This document shows positions 26,791 through 35,685 of a DNA stretch of 64,000 nucleotides, in pieces. Both the position numbers and the translations under genes were made by a program. The notes beneath the pieces were generated by a model that did no database searches, had not been told where the DNA came from, and worked only from the letters and a program-made list of their open reading frames with translations. Numbering within the stretch: the stretch's first letter is position 1; each line of letters opens with the position of its first letter. The DNA is from Curtobacterium sp. S6 (GTDB lineage Bacteria; Actinomycetota; Actinomycetes; Actinomycetales; Micrococcaceae), in assembly GCF_000710345.2 (NCBI RefSeq), contig NZ_JHEL01000010.1, positions 206,929 to 270,928 on the forward strand. Direction: 5' to 3'.

Positions 26791-27740
26791 ACCGTCCTAA
26801 TGCGCGGGTTGATGAGCAGGTACAGAAGGTCGACGACGATGTTGACCAGAACGAACGTCACGGCGATGGTGATGACCACGCCCTGCACCAGGTTGACGTC
26901 CTTATTGGTGATGCCGTTGAGGATCAGCTGACCCATGCCGGGCATCGAGAAGATCATTTCGATGACCACGGCACCTCCGAGGAGGTATCCGATGCGCAGG
27001 CCCAGCACGGTGATCGGGGTGACCAGCGCGTTGCGGAGCACGTTGGTCCGCAGCACTTCGCCGCGCGGAACGCCGTTGCCGATCGCGGTGCGCACGTAGT
27101 CTTTGTCGAGCTCCTCGACCATCGAGGTTCGCACCACTCGGATCAGGGACGCGCACACGGGAATCGCCAGAGCCACGGCCGGCATGATCATGGACGCGGC
27201 ATACTTTCCGGGGTCGTCGAAGAACGAGGTGTAGCCGCCGGACGGCAGGATCCTCCAACCGACCGCGAACCACTGGATCAGCAGGATGCCGAGCCAGAAC
27301 GACGGGGTCGCGACCGCGGCGATCGACACGACGCGGATCACCTGGTCGGGCCACCGATGACGCCACAACGCGGCGACGATGCCGAGCACCAGGGATACCA
27401 CGGCGGCGATCAAGACCCCCCAGAAGGTCAGCTGCAACGTCACCGGGAAGGCGCCGGCGATCATCGCCGAGATCGGCGACTCCGGCGGCGTCGTGGTCCC
27501 GAAGTTGAGCGTCAGCAGCCGTCCCAGGAACGAGAGGTACTGGACCACGAGCGGATCGTTCAGCCCGTGGGACTCGCGATACGCTTCGCGAGCCTCGGGG
27601 GTCGAGTTCTCGCCCAGAGCGGCCGTGGCCTGATCCCCGGGGGCGAATTGCAGAACGATGAACACCAACAGAGTGATGCCCAAAATCATGAAGGGCAGTG
27701 CGATGAGCCGCCGCCCCAATAATCTCAGAATATTCCCCAC
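26787..27740 (-). CDS. ABC permease, DppB/OppB type (SiaF-like)
   Basis: A 317-residue inner-membrane permease with six helices. The N-terminus LRLLGRRLIALPFMILGITL and the late stretch GYLLGGAVVIEMIFSMPGMG are typical of DppB. It would pair with the permease half of the downstream fusion. GTG start with AGGAG, 41 bases after the binding-protein gene. Substrate is inferred from the nan genes of the same operon. Confidence 0.9.
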   Translation of the reverse strand: MGNILRLLGRRLIALPFMILGITLLVFIVLQFAPGDQATAALGENSTPEAREAYRESHGLNDPLVVQYLSFLGRLLTLNFGTTTPPESPISAMIAGAFPVTLQLTFWGVLIAAVVSLVLGIVAALWRHRWPDQVIRVVSIAAVATPSFWLGILLIQWFAVGWRILPSGGYTSFFDDPGKYAASMIMPAVALAIPVCASLIRVVRTSMVEELDKDYVRTAIGNGVPRGEVLRTNVLRNALVTPITVLGLRIGYLLGGAVVIEMIFSMPGMGQLILNGITNKDVNLVQGVVITIAVTFVLVNIVVDLLYLLINPRIRTV

Positions 27741-27781
27741 GAGTTATGCTCCTAGGTTCGCGAGCGGGAAGGACAAGGTGG

Positions 27782-29380
27782 TCATGCTCGCTCCACTCCC
27801 AGGAACGAGAGGCCGGTGGTCGGCAGGGGCTGGAAGCCCTTGAGTTCGTTGCCGTGCCAGGCGGTCGGAAGCTTCCGGTGGAAGAGCGGGTACAGCGGGA
27901 CCTGTTCGGCGATGATGTCGATCGCCTGGCTCCAGTACTTCTTGGCTTCGTCGTGGTCGGTGGTGCCGACCGCGCGGTCCATGAGCTCCACGGTCCGGGT
28001 GTGCTCGGGGCTTCCCGCCCAGTGATAGCGCTTGTCCGCCCAGCCCTTTCCCCGGTACCACCAGGAAAGGAGGAGATCGAGATCGTTGCCGAACACGGAC
28101 GGGTCGCCCGGGGCCACGCAGACCTCGTATTGGCCCGTATCGATGTTTTGCGCGTACAGGGCGCCCGACTGCATGACCTTCAGGCCCGCGGTCACGCCGG
28201 GGATCGCGTTCCACGATTCGAGGATCACCGGCATGACGTCCTTGACCCACGAGGTGTCCGTGGCCATCACGGTGAAGTCCAGGGAGTCCACGCCCGCGGC
28301 CTTCAGCAGTTGCACGGCCTTGTCGGGGTCGTAGTCGTAGACGGTGCTGGCGCGCATGTAGTCCGGGTGTTCTGGCTGCATGTAGGACGTCGCCGCCGTG
28401 CCGTTTCCGAGCAGGCCCCGGTCGATGACCCTCTGGGTGTCCAGTCCGTAATGCAACGCCTGACGCACCTGGACCTTGTCGAACGGCGGCTTCTGCAGGT
28501 TGAACATCGCGAAGAGCAGACCGAAGGAGGCGACCTTCTTCAGATCCGAACGCTGAGAGAGCCACTCGGAGTCCAGATAGGGGACGTCCTCGATCGCCTG
28601 CACGCGGTCGGAGTCCTGGGCCGTCACGCGGGCGGCGGAGTCCGAGAGCAGGAACCACGTCATCTCGTCCACGCTCGCCGGATACGGACCGTTGTAGGCG
28701 TCGAACTTGGTGAATTCGATGCGGTTATCCTTCAGGGCCCGGACAAAGGTGTAGGGGCCCGAACCGATCGGGTGAGCGTCGAAGCCCTTCGGGTCTTTTT
28801 CGACCTCGGCCCGCGGCACGATCTTGACGCAGGACAGGCGTTCCAGGAAGACCGCGAAGGGCTGCTTCAGGTGGAAGCGCACTCCGCGATCCCCGCGAGG
28901 TTCCACGCTGTCGATAAACGAGATGAACTGGAACAACGCCGACTTGTTCTTGGGATCCAGGACCCGCTGGAAGGAGTAGACGACGTCGTCCACGGTCACC
29001 GGTGCGTCGTTCTGGAACTTCGCACCCGAACGCAATTCGACGTCGTAGGTCGTGGGATCCACCTGAGTCGGCATCTTGGCCGCAAGGGCCAGATACGGCT
29101 CGCGGGTCGCCGGGTGCAGGTCCACGAGAGACTCGAAGACGTGCAGGTTGACCGCCATCGGCGTCGCGCCGGTGGTGATCATGGGGTCGAACCCGGTGGA
29201 CAACGTATAAGAGATACCGGCTTCGATGCGCCGCTTGGTCGGGGCGCCCTCTGCCGAGCAGGCCGAGAGTCCGGCGGTGAAGGCCAGGGCGGCACTCAGG
29301 CCGCCGGCCGTCTTCAAAAAACCTCTCCGCGAGAAGCGGTGAGGGGTCATCGACTGCGTCGTCGAGAACTGGGGCTTCAT
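27782..29380 (-). CDS. Tat-exported lipoprotein, ABC solute-binding protein family 5 (SiaE-like)
   Basis: A 532-residue family 5 binding protein. A twin-arginine signal [11 protein letters not shown] is followed by a lipobox LSAC with the acylated Cys41. The body shows the family start ([16 protein letters not shown]), [20 protein letters not shown] and [19 protein letters not shown] 29380 has GGAGG five bases before it and fits the signal peptide; the 700-residue frame above it would cross the regulator region. First gene of the predicted sialic-acid operon. Family 5 proteins usually bind peptides, so sialic acid is inferred from nanA, nanK and nanE downstream. Confidence 0.9.
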   Translation of the reverse strand: MKPQFSTTQSMTPHRFSRRGFLKTAGGLSAALAFTAGLSACSAEGAPTKRRIEAGISYTLSTGFDPMITTGATPMAVNLHVFESLVDLHPATREPYLALAAKMPTQVDPTTYDVELRSGAKFQNDAPVTVDDVVYSFQRVLDPKNKSALFQFISFIDSVEPRGDRGVRFHLKQPFAVFLERLSCVKIVPRAEVEKDPKGFDAHPIGSGPYTFVRALKDNRIEFTKFDAYNGPYPASVDEMTWFLLSDSAARVTAQDSDRVQAIEDVPYLDSEWLSQRSDLKKVASFGLLFAMFNLQKPPFDKVQVRQALHYGLDTQRVIDRGLLGNGTAATSYMQPEHPDYMRASTVYDYDPDKAVQLLKAAGVDSLDFTVMATDTSWVKDVMPVILESWNAIPGVTAGLKVMQSGALYAQNIDTGQYEVCVAPGDPSVFGNDLDLLLSWWYRGKGWADKRYHWAGSPEHTRTVELMDRAVGTTDHDEAKKYWSQAIDIIAEQVPLYPLFHRKLPTAWHGNELKGFQPLPTTGLSFLGVERA

Positions 29381-29403
29381 GTGGGCCTCCGCCACGTCGG
29401 ATG

Positions 29404-29457
29404 TAGGATGTCCTATGCTTGATGCTTCAATGTAGTAAGAGCGCGAGATGTTGTCAA
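29404..29457 (-). promoter_or_regulatory. sigma70-type promoter and NanR-type operator of the sialic-acid operon
   Basis: On the minus strand TTGACA (29457-29452), a 17-base spacer and TACATT (29434-29429) make a good promoter. TAGGATGTCCTA (29404-29415) is a perfect 5-base-arm palindrome placed at about +10 to +20, where a bound repressor would block transcription. The divergent gene encodes an FCD-type GntR regulator, the likely ligand of this site. Confidence 0.65.
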
Positions 29458-29500
29458 CATCACTCTGTTTACACTTCTCACGCTGGAAAGCCGCGGCGCC

Positions 29501-30268
29501 ATGCACAATGAATACGACGAACACGACGACGAGCGGGGGCACATGGGCGGCGAGAGAAGAGTCCCGAAGAAGCGGGCTGGCGCGACGGAACGCATGCACG
29601 AACTCCAACAGGACATCATGGCGATCATCCTCGACCGAGGGCTGGCCCCCGGCGACCCGATGCCCACGGAGTACGAGCTGGTCGACGAGCTCGGCGTCGG
29701 CCGCAATACGGTGCGCGAATCGCTCAAGGTCCTCCAGTCCATGGGGATCGTCGAGGTGCGGCACGGCTACGGGATGTTCGTCGGCCACAAGAACCTGCGG
29801 GCCCTGGCCCTGGGCTTGGAGTTCCACGCCCGCATGTCCCTCCACCGCGAGGGCAAGGAAGCCCTGGACGTCATCGAGGTGCGCCAAGCCCTCGAGTCAA
29901 CGCTCATCGGGCCCGCAATGGACGCGATGACGCCGGAGGATCACGCATCCCTGGAGGAGTGCGTGGCCGGCATGGAGCGGGCGGCACACGACGGCACGAT
30001 GAGCGCCGAGCTGGACCACGAGTTCCACCGGCTCCTCTTCGGACCCCTCGCCAACGATCTCCTCACGCGCCTGCTGGAGGTCTTCTGGTCGGTCTACGAC
30101 AGGATCCGCGACAGCGTCGGCCAGTCCGCGCCCGTGGCTCTCCAGAATGCCAAGATGCACCGCGACATCCTGAACGCCGTTCTGGCCGGGCACAAGGAAT
30201 TGGCCTCGCAACTTTTGGGCTCCCACTTCGATGCCCTGCGGGAGTCCATCCGGCGGGCGACCAGCTAG
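29501..30268 (+). CDS. FadR/FCD-type GntR regulator, probable NanR
   Basis: A 255-residue GntR regulator with a winged helix ([20 protein letters not shown], then [20 protein letters not shown]) and an all-helical FCD domain from about residue 110 ([38 protein letters not shown]). FCD regulators sense small acids and sugars; NanR proteins of E. coli and C. glutamicum belong here. It is divergent from the transporter operon, as expected for its repressor. ATG 29501 has GGAAAG; ATG 29543 with a GCGGGGG site is an alternative that drops a His/Asp-rich lead. Confidence 0.87.
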   Translation: MHNEYDEHDDERGHMGGERRVPKKRAGATERMHELQQDIMAIILDRGLAPGDPMPTEYELVDELGVGRNTVRESLKVLQSMGIVEVRHGYGMFVGHKNLRALALGLEFHARMSLHREGKEALDVIEVRQALESTLIGPAMDAMTPEDHASLEECVAGMERAAHDGTMSAELDHEFHRLLFGPLANDLLTRLLEVFWSVYDRIRDSVGQSAPVALQNAKMHRDILNAVLAGHKELASQLLGSHFDALRESIRRATS

Positions 30269-30322
30269 GCCCGAGGGTGCGCTTCCCGGTGAACCGGCGC
30301 CCTCCAGGCATAATGGTCGACT

Positions 30323-30904
30323 ATGTACGCCCTCTTCATCGCCTCCCCCGAGGCTCCCGGCCTCGGTGAACGCCTCGCGGCCCTGCCCGGCGCCGCCGAG
30401 ATGATCAAGGCAGACCTCGGCGGCGGCACGGGAAAAATCGGGGCGTCGTACGAACGCCCGAACCCGGCCGTCGACGCCGCCCTTAACGGGCTCCGCTCGT
30501 CCGGCGTCACCGTGGGGCTAGGCGCCTGCCCGTCGGAGCTCGACGACGCGGCGGAGGTCGCCCTCTCCTACGCCCGGGCGGCGGCGGAACGCTGTTCACC
30601 GCGACCGGAAACGGGACATGCCACGGTGAGGAACATTGCCGTCGAGGGGCCGGACCCGACCCTGGCGGACGCCGCCACGAGCTTGGCCCGCCTGATATCC
30701 CGTCTCATCTGCGCCCGGACCGAGGCGGAATGGCGAGTCGTCGACCTGCTGGTGCCCGGCGTTCGGGGCCAGCACGGCGCGATCGCGCAGGCCCTGGATG
30801 TGTCCCCACAGGCGGTCAGCAAGGCGCTGATTCGCACCGGGTGGCACGAACAGGCCGAGGGGGTCGCGGCGCTGACGGAGTTGCTCCGCCGGCAGACCGC
30901 ATAG
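30323..30904 (+). CDS. hypothetical protein with C-terminal helix-turn-helix
   Basis: A 193-residue protein I cannot place in a family. The first 90 residues are Ala/Gly-rich and may form an alpha/beta domain (MYALFIASPEAPGLGERLAA). Near the C-terminus HGAIAQALDVSPQAVSKALI has the spacing of a DNA-binding helix-turn-helix. It has a weak resemblance to actinobacterial SatD-like proteins. It begins 54 bases after the NanR-like gene, perhaps on the same transcript. Confidence 0.65.
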   Translation: MYALFIASPEAPGLGERLAALPGAAEMIKADLGGGTGKIGASYERPNPAVDAALNGLRSSGVTVGLGACPSELDDAAEVALSYARAAAERCSPRPETGHATVRNIAVEGPDPTLADAATSLARLISRLICARTEAEWRVVDLLVPGVRGQHGAIAQALDVSPQAVSKALIRTGWHEQAEGVAALTELLRRQTA

Positions 30905-31028
30905 CCATCAAGCCCCACCACCGAATGTGACGAACTGTTTCAAAAGTGAACTGTGTTCCGTTTCACCACATCACGTCCGGGATCGATCAATAGCGACGCG
31001 TGGTAACCGGCGAAAATCGAAAAATCCG

Positions 31029-31057
31029 TTGACCTCCCCACCCTCCCGGAATACTTT
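31029..31057 (+). promoter_or_regulatory. promoter of the small-ORF cluster
   Basis: TTGACC (31029-31034), a 17-base spacer and TACTTT (31052-31057) make a fair sigma70-type promoter. A GGGAGG ribosome site follows at 31080-31085, four bases before the ATG at 31090. The surrounding sequence is AT-richer than the neighbours. Confidence 0.55.
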
Positions 31058-31089
31058 TACCTCATAGTTTTGAGGACCCGGGAGGATCA

Positions 31090-31236
31090 ATGGAGATCAA
31101 ATCTTTGACCGCCACCAGCTCCCCAATGGCGACGCTTGAAATTTCGTTCAGGCCAGTCATGTCGGCCAACGTATTATTTCCCATTCAGCCCAGGCGGTAT
31201 CGATGCGCAAGAAAATATACTCGCCACCCAGCCTGA
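31090..31236 (+). CDS. small 48-residue ORF with strong ribosome site
   Basis: A 48-residue open frame starting MEIKSLTATSSPMATLEISF and ending in a cationic tail RRYRCARKYTRHPA with one cysteine. I do not recognise it. Support comes from a promoter 33 bases upstream and a strong GGGAGG site. It overlaps the start of the 71-residue membrane-protein gene in another frame by 34 bases, which suggests coupling or that it acts as a leader peptide. Translation is unproven. Confidence 0.45.
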   Translation: MEIKSLTATSSPMATLEISFRPVMSANVLFPIQPRRYRCARKYTRHPA

Positions 31237-31418
31237 CGCACTATGCAATATACGGGCTCGGGTACCTCGCGGCCATTCAACTCCCCTCCACTTTCCAAAC
31301 CAGCGGGCCACTCATAGGAATTATCGCCGTATTGGCGACGATGACATGGTTCCTATTGGTGATCACTTCTCTAAAGCCAGATTGTTTGACAAGTAAACAA
31401 CGTCATGACAAAACGTAA
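31203..31418 (+). CDS. small predicted membrane protein (71 aa)
   Basis: No family recognised. A 71-residue protein with a basic start (MRKKIYS) and two hydrophobic stretches: YAIYGLGYLAAIQLP around residues 14-28, and LIGIIAVLATMTWFLLVITS around residues 37-56. The C-terminal tail is polar. AGGCGG lies five bases before the ATG. It overlaps the next small gene by 14 bases. The two have similar size and layout. Confidence 0.5.
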   Translation: MRKKIYSPPSLTHYAIYGLGYLAAIQLPSTFQTSGPLIGIIAVLATMTWFLLVITSLKPDCLTSKQRHDKT

Positions 31419-31614
31419 TGAATCGTTGGAACACATGATCGAGCTTCTCAATCCGGGCCTCGCGGCGCTATCGCTCATCCACGTCGCCTCGACCATAGAA
31501 TGCAGCGGATATTTCCAGGCGATGCTCTTCCTTCTCTGGACGCTCTTAGCATTTGGCATGAATTTCTGGAGCATTCACGAAAAACGCAAGAAACGCCGAT
31601 TGCCGAAAAACTAG
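31405..31614 (+). CDS. small predicted membrane protein (69 aa)
   Basis: No family recognised. A 69-residue protein with two likely membrane stretches (LLNPGLAALSLIHVAS and YFQAMLFLLWTLLAFGMNFW) and a strongly basic tail (EKRKKRRLPKN). There is no ribosome site of its own, so translation would depend on coupling with the overlapping upstream gene. A hairpin terminator follows at 31628. The layout would suit an immunity or membrane-stress protein, but no function can be claimed. Confidence 0.5.
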   Translation: MTKRNESLEHMIELLNPGLAALSLIHVASTIECSGYFQAMLFLLWTLLAFGMNFWSIHEKRKKRRLPKN

Positions 31615-31627
31615 ACCCGAGAACGAC

Positions 31628-31663
31628 AGAAGCGGCACGGGCCCACTGGCCCGTGCCGCTTCT
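31628..31663. terminator. bidirectional hairpin after the small ORFs and the osmoprotectant operon
   Basis: AGAAGCGGCACGGGCC (31628-31643) pairs over 16 bases with GGCCCGTGCCGCTTCT (31648-31663), loop CACT. It lies between convergent transcription units. Confidence 0.85.
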
Positions 31664-31681
31664 CTCGCGGGTGACCCTCCG

Positions 31682-32668
31682 CTATTCCTTCTTCACCAAT
31701 CCCTGCTTGTCCATCCAGTCCAGGGCGACGTCGCCGGGGTCCTTGCCCTCGACGTCCACCTGGTAGTTCAGGTCCTGCATGGTCTTATCGTCCAAGAGCT
31801 TCGAGACCTGCTGGAAGCGATCCTCCAATTCGGGGTGCTTTTTCACCAGGTCGGTGTTGAAGACCGGCGAACCGTTGTATTTCGGGAAGAACTCACGCGT
31901 ATCCTGCAGCACCGTGAGGTTCAGGGCCGGGATGCGGCCGTCGGTGGTGAAGACCTCACCGAAATTGCAGTCGCCCTTCGCCGTCGCCGCGTACACGGTG
32001 CCGGTATCCATCACGGAAATATTGCTATTCGGGATGCCATCCGGAGCACCGCGCTTGAGCCCGTATTTCTCCAACATCGGGTTCAGCCCGTCGCTGCGGG
32101 AATTGAATTCCGACTCCACGCACATGGTCCGCTGATCCACGGGAACCTTGGCGATGTCGTCCAGGCTCTTGATGTTGTTCTTCTTGGCGAAGTCCTCCCG
32201 CACCGCAAAAGCGTAGGTGTTGTTCAACGGTGCCGGCTTCCCCCACGTCAGGTTGTTCTCGGCGTCCTTGTCCTTCACGGCCTCCCACTGCTTCTGGGCG
32301 TCCGGAATCGCTTCCTTCTCGCCCATGTACGTCAGCCAGGCCGTTCCGGTGTACTCCCAACCGATCTGGGCCTGGCCGCTGGTCATCAGGTTGCGCGACG
32401 GCTGCGAGCCGGGGACGTTGGTCATATCGGTCACGTCGAATCCGGCGGCGTCGGCGGTGAGCACCGCGATCTTCCCGAGAACCAGCTGCTCCGTGAAGTT
32501 CTTCGAGGTCACGGTGACCTTCTCGTCGTTGACCCCCTCGATGGGCTTCAGGGTTCCTTCCTGAAGCTCGGGAAGGGTCGACGTGGCCGGCTGCAATCCG
32601 CAACCGCTCAACGCCATCAGCCCAACGACGCCCAGCGTCGCGACCTTGAGCTTCTTTTTTCCGAACAT
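31682..32668 (-). CDS. osmoprotectant ABC transporter substrate-binding lipoprotein (OpuCC-like)
   Basis: A 328-residue quaternary-amine binding protein of the OpuAC/ProX family. A lysine-rich signal peptide ends in the lipobox LSGCG (Cys23). The body begins VTVTSKNFTEQLVLGKI, then SQPSRNLMTSGQAQIGWEYT and NNTYAFAVREDFAKK, typical of OpuCC/OsmX. It would bind glycine betaine, carnitine or choline outside the membrane. It starts two bases after the permease stop, with GAAGGGA. Last gene of a four-gene operon. Confidence 0.92.
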   Translation of the reverse strand: MFGKKKLKVATLGVVGLMALSGCGLQPATSTLPELQEGTLKPIEGVNDEKVTVTSKNFTEQLVLGKIAVLTADAAGFDVTDMTNVPGSQPSRNLMTSGQAQIGWEYTGTAWLTYMGEKEAIPDAQKQWEAVKDKDAENNLTWGKPAPLNNTYAFAVREDFAKKNNIKSLDDIAKVPVDQRTMCVESEFNSRSDGLNPMLEKYGLKRGAPDGIPNSNISVMDTGTVYAATAKGDCNFGEVFTTDGRIPALNLTVLQDTREFFPKYNGSPVFNTDLVKKHPELEDRFQQVSKLLDDKTMQDLNYQVDVEGKDPGDVALDWMDKQGLVKKE

Positions 32669-32670
32669 GG

Positions 32671-33432
32671 TTAGATTCCCTTCGGTCGGGCGACCTGCTC
32701 GAAGACGCGAGCGATCCAGTCCACGGTCAAGGCCAGGAGGGCCACGAGAAGCGATCCCGTGATGAGGACGCTGTTCAAGGAGAGGTTCACGCCGGTGGTG
32801 ATCAACAGCCCGAGCCCACCACCGTCCACGAAGGTCGCCAGAGTGGCCGTGCCGACCAGCAGGACCAGCGCGGTGCGAATACCGGCCAGCATGATGGGCA
32901 GGGCCAGCGGAAGCTCGACCCGCATCAGCACGCCCATCGTGGACATACCCATGCCCTTGGCCGATTCGACGACCCGGGCATCGACCGCGTCCAGGCCCAC
33001 CATCGTGTTCTTGAGGACGGGCAGGAAGGCGTAGAGGATCAGCGCGATCACGGAGGCCTGGAAACCGAATCCCAGCCAAAAGGCGAACAGCACGATCAGT
33101 CCGACCGGCGGGGCCGCCTGGCCGAGGTTGGCCACAAACATGATCGGCGTCCCGAGCCAGCGCAGCGACTTGCGGGTCAGGACGACACCAAGGGGAATCG
33201 CCAGGACCAGCACGACCACCGCGGCGACCACGGTCAGCCACAGGTGCTGAAGCGTCATATCCACGAGGTCCTTGGGCGCGAGCGTCACTTTCTCCGCATC
33301 GGTCAGGTTCGCGTGGGTGAGCCACCAGATGATCGCGAGCAAGGCAAGGATGATGACGATCGGCTGGATGACCAGGCCGATCCACCGGCGCCCGCCAGCA
33401 TCGACGGCGCTCGTCTCAGCGGCTTGGCTCAT
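32671..33432 (-). CDS. osmoprotectant ABC transporter permease (OpuCD-like)
   Basis: A 253-residue permease with about six membrane helices. VVAAVVVLVLAIPLGVVLTR, NLGQAAPPVGLIVLF, LPVLKNTMVGLDAVDARVVE and SAKGMGMSTMGVLMRVELPL are the conserved blocks of OpuCB/CD permeases; the last holds the EAA-type loop. Its ATG overlaps the ATPase stop by four bases. Confidence 0.92.
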   Translation of the reverse strand: MSQAAETSAVDAGGRRWIGLVIQPIVIILALLAIIWWLTHANLTDAEKVTLAPKDLVDMTLQHLWLTVVAAVVVLVLAIPLGVVLTRKSLRWLGTPIMFVANLGQAAPPVGLIVLFAFWLGFGFQASVIALILYAFLPVLKNTMVGLDAVDARVVESAKGMGMSTMGVLMRVELPLALPIMLAGIRTALVLLVGTATLATFVDGGGLGLLITTGVNLSLNSVLITGSLLVALLALTVDWIARVFEQVARPKGI

Positions 33433-34790
33433 GAACGGTCACCGCCCTCGTTCCAGGGCTCGACCCCGGCAGCCTCGCGCCCGGCGCCCTGCTCGCCGCC
33501 CGCGACCTCGGCCACCGGGATCTCCCCGGTGTTGTTGCCCACCGGGGTGTACTCCCCCGGCTTGTGAGTGCGCAGTTCGGTGATCGCGTTCATCACGGTC
33601 TCGACGGTGATGATGCCCTCGTAGCGTCCCCGGGCCCCTTCCACGATGGCCTCACCGGTGCTCGCCACGAGCATGGTGTCGAGGGCGTTGTTGAGGGTCG
33701 ACCGGGTGCTCACCAGCGGCAGGTTCGGGTCGACGTCGTTCGGCACCGTGGTCATGCGGCCGAGCTCCTCCTTCGAGGGCCACCGCATCGGGCGTTCGCG
33801 CTCGTCGAGGATCACGGCGCTGTTCAGGCCGGCCATATCGACGTGGCGCAACAGCTCCTGCGCGTCCTGGCCCGGTCGCCCGAGGACTCCCGGGATCAGG
33901 TCAACCTCGCCGACTCGGGCCAGGCCGAGCTGCTTGAGCCCAGCCCCCGAGCCGATGAAGTTCGCGACGAAGTCGTTCGCCGGATTCGCGAGGATGCGTT
34001 CCGGTGTGTCGTACTGAACGATCTGGGCGCCTTCATCGAACACGGCGATCCAGTCGCCAAGCTTCACGGCCTCGTCGAAGTCGTGGGTCACGCACACGAT
34101 GGTCTTCCGAAGCTCATTCTGGATGTTGATCAGCTCGTCCTGAAGGCGCTGACGGGTGATGGGGTCCACGGCGCCAAAGGGTTCGTCCATCAGCAGCACG
34201 GGCGGGTCCGCGGCGAGCGCGCGGGCCACACCGATGCGCTGCTGCTGACCGCCCGAGAGCTCACGCGGGTAACGGTCCCGGTAGGTGTCGGCGTCCAAGG
34301 ACACCAGATCCAGGAGCTCATCGACCCGGTCGGCAATGCGCTTTTTGCTCCACCCGAGCATCTTGGGCACCAAGCCGATGTTTGCCGCGACGGTCAGGTG
34401 CGGCAGGAGCCCACCCGCCTGGATGACGTAGCCGATGGTGCGGCGCAGCTTATCGCCGTTGATCTTGGTGACGTCCTTGCCCCCGAGGATCAGCCGTCCC
34501 TCGGTGGGCTCGATGAGCCGGTTGATCATCTTGAGCGTGGTGGTCTTGCCGCAACCGGACGGGCCGACGAACATGATCGTCTGGCCCGCGGGGATCTCGA
34601 GGGTCAGCTGGTCCACGGCCGGCTTTTTGCCCGAGCCGTAGCGCTTGGTGACGTTCTCGATGAGGATGGACGCGCCCTTGGCGCTGTCGGCGGCGCCGTC
34701 GCCGGACCGGGCCTGTCCACCGGCGGTGGTGTCGACGTCGTGGCCCGCCGCGTGGGAGGAACTGGCGTTGCTATGAAGGTTCTCAGACAC
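33429..34790 (-). CDS. osmoprotectant ABC transporter ATPase with C-terminal CBS region (OpuCA-like)
   Basis: A 453-residue ATPase of the OpuCA/ProV class. After a 40-residue low-complexity lead come Walker A FVGPSGCGKTTTLKMINRL, signature LSGGQQQRIGVARALA, Walker B VLLMDEPFGAVDPITR and the switch His in CVTHDFDEAVKLGD. A CBS-type regulatory region covers about residues 285-415 (IITVETVMNAITEL), which in relatives gates activity by ionic strength. GTG start overlaps the upstream permease by eight bases. Confidence 0.92.
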   Translation of the reverse strand: MSENLHSNASSSHAAGHDVDTTAGGQARSGDGAADSAKGASILIENVTKRYGSGKKPAVDQLTLEIPAGQTIMFVGPSGCGKTTTLKMINRLIEPTEGRLILGGKDVTKINGDKLRRTIGYVIQAGGLLPHLTVAANIGLVPKMLGWSKKRIADRVDELLDLVSLDADTYRDRYPRELSGGQQQRIGVARALAADPPVLLMDEPFGAVDPITRQRLQDELINIQNELRKTIVCVTHDFDEAVKLGDWIAVFDEGAQIVQYDTPERILANPANDFVANFIGSGAGLKQLGLARVGEVDLIPGVLGRPGQDAQELLRHVDMAGLNSAVILDERERPMRWPSKEELGRMTTVPNDVDPNLPLVSTRSTLNNALDTMLVASTGEAIVEGARGRYEGIITVETVMNAITELRTHKPGEYTPVGNNTGEIPVAEVAGGEQGAGREAAGVEPWNEGGDRS

Positions 34791-35424
34791 GGATACCCCT
34801 TGAGGTGGTCAGTCGGCCGACGAGGATCAGCACCACGTCGAGGATGAGGGCGAGGATAATGACGGCGACGACGCCGGTCACCACGGATTCGAGGGAGTTG
34901 GCCCCGCCGAGGCGGGACAGCCCCGAGAAGATGTATCCGCCGAGTCCGGGGCCGAGGGCGTAGGCGGCCACGGCCGCGATGCCCATGGTCATCTGCGCCG
35001 AGACGCGCATCCCGGCCAGAATCACGGGCCACGCGAGGGGAAGCTCGACCTTGAAGAAGGTCTTCAACCGCCCCATGCCGATGCCGCGCGCCGCCTCGAT
35101 GGTGGCTTGGTCGACCCCCGCGAGGCCCACCACCGCATTGCGCAGGATGGGGAGGATCGCGAAGAAGGTCACCACCACGACCGCGGGGACCACACCGAAG
35201 CCGAGCGGCACGATCAAGATGCCGATCAGCGCGAAGGAAGGGATGGTCAGGCCTACGGCCGAGACGTTGTTGGCCACGGAGGTCAGCCCCCGGCTTCGAT
35301 AGCACAGCGCGGCCAGCACGATAGCGATGATCGTAGCCAGCACCAGACACTGCACCACGAGGCTCATGTGTTGCCAGCTGGAGAAGAGGATCTGCCCCCA
35401 ACGCTGGCGAAGAAATTCGCTCAT
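34783..35424 (-). CDS. osmoprotectant ABC transporter permease (OpuCB-like)
   Basis: A 213-residue permease with five to six helices, SVAVGLTIP-like SAVGLTIPSFALIGILIVPL, AILPILRNAVVGLAGVD and AARGIGMGRLKTFFKVELPL. The ATG at 35424 has AGGA six bases before it and is preferred to the one at 35448. It is the first gene of the operon; the second permease at 32671 completes a heterodimer. No clear promoter was picked out in the 225-base gap before metY. Confidence 0.9.
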   Translation of the reverse strand: MSEFLRQRWGQILFSSWQHMSLVVQCLVLATIIAIVLAALCYRSRGLTSVANNVSAVGLTIPSFALIGILIVPLGFGVVPAVVVVTFFAILPILRNAVVGLAGVDQATIEAARGIGMGRLKTFFKVELPLAWPVILAGMRVSAQMTMGIAAVAAYALGPGLGGYIFSGLSRLGGANSLESVVTGVVAVIILALILDVVLILVGRLTTSRGIRV

Positions 35425-35685
35425 GGTGTTCCTAGTGGTGTGATTCAACGGAGACTGTGAACACAGACTCCCACTGCCACAATAATCAGCGTGCTTATGA
35501 ATGCCAAGTTTGTGCAGTCACTGCATCTGGTCTAGTCAGTGGATATTCCCGGATACTCCGGGCGCCGGCGCGCGTCACATTCGTCCTCGAACCGACACAA
35601 TCGCAATAGTTGCACCCGCCCAGCCCCGGCCCGGACGATGGAGGAAAACCCTTCACGGCGAGAATCGACCCCGAAAAGGACTCAC

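Noticed and set aside
29381..29887. N-terminal extension of the binding-protein frame to 701 codons
   Set aside because: It would cross the divergent promoter and the regulator gene; the Tat signal and GGAGG site fix the start at 29380. Similar extensions of murQ (to 8638), the OpuC binding protein (to 33385) and nagA (to 19667) were dropped for the same reasons.
35461..35685. SAM riboswitch upstream of metY
   Set aside because: No GGCAACC- or GGTGC-type conserved joints and no matching P1 pairing could be found in the 225-base leader.
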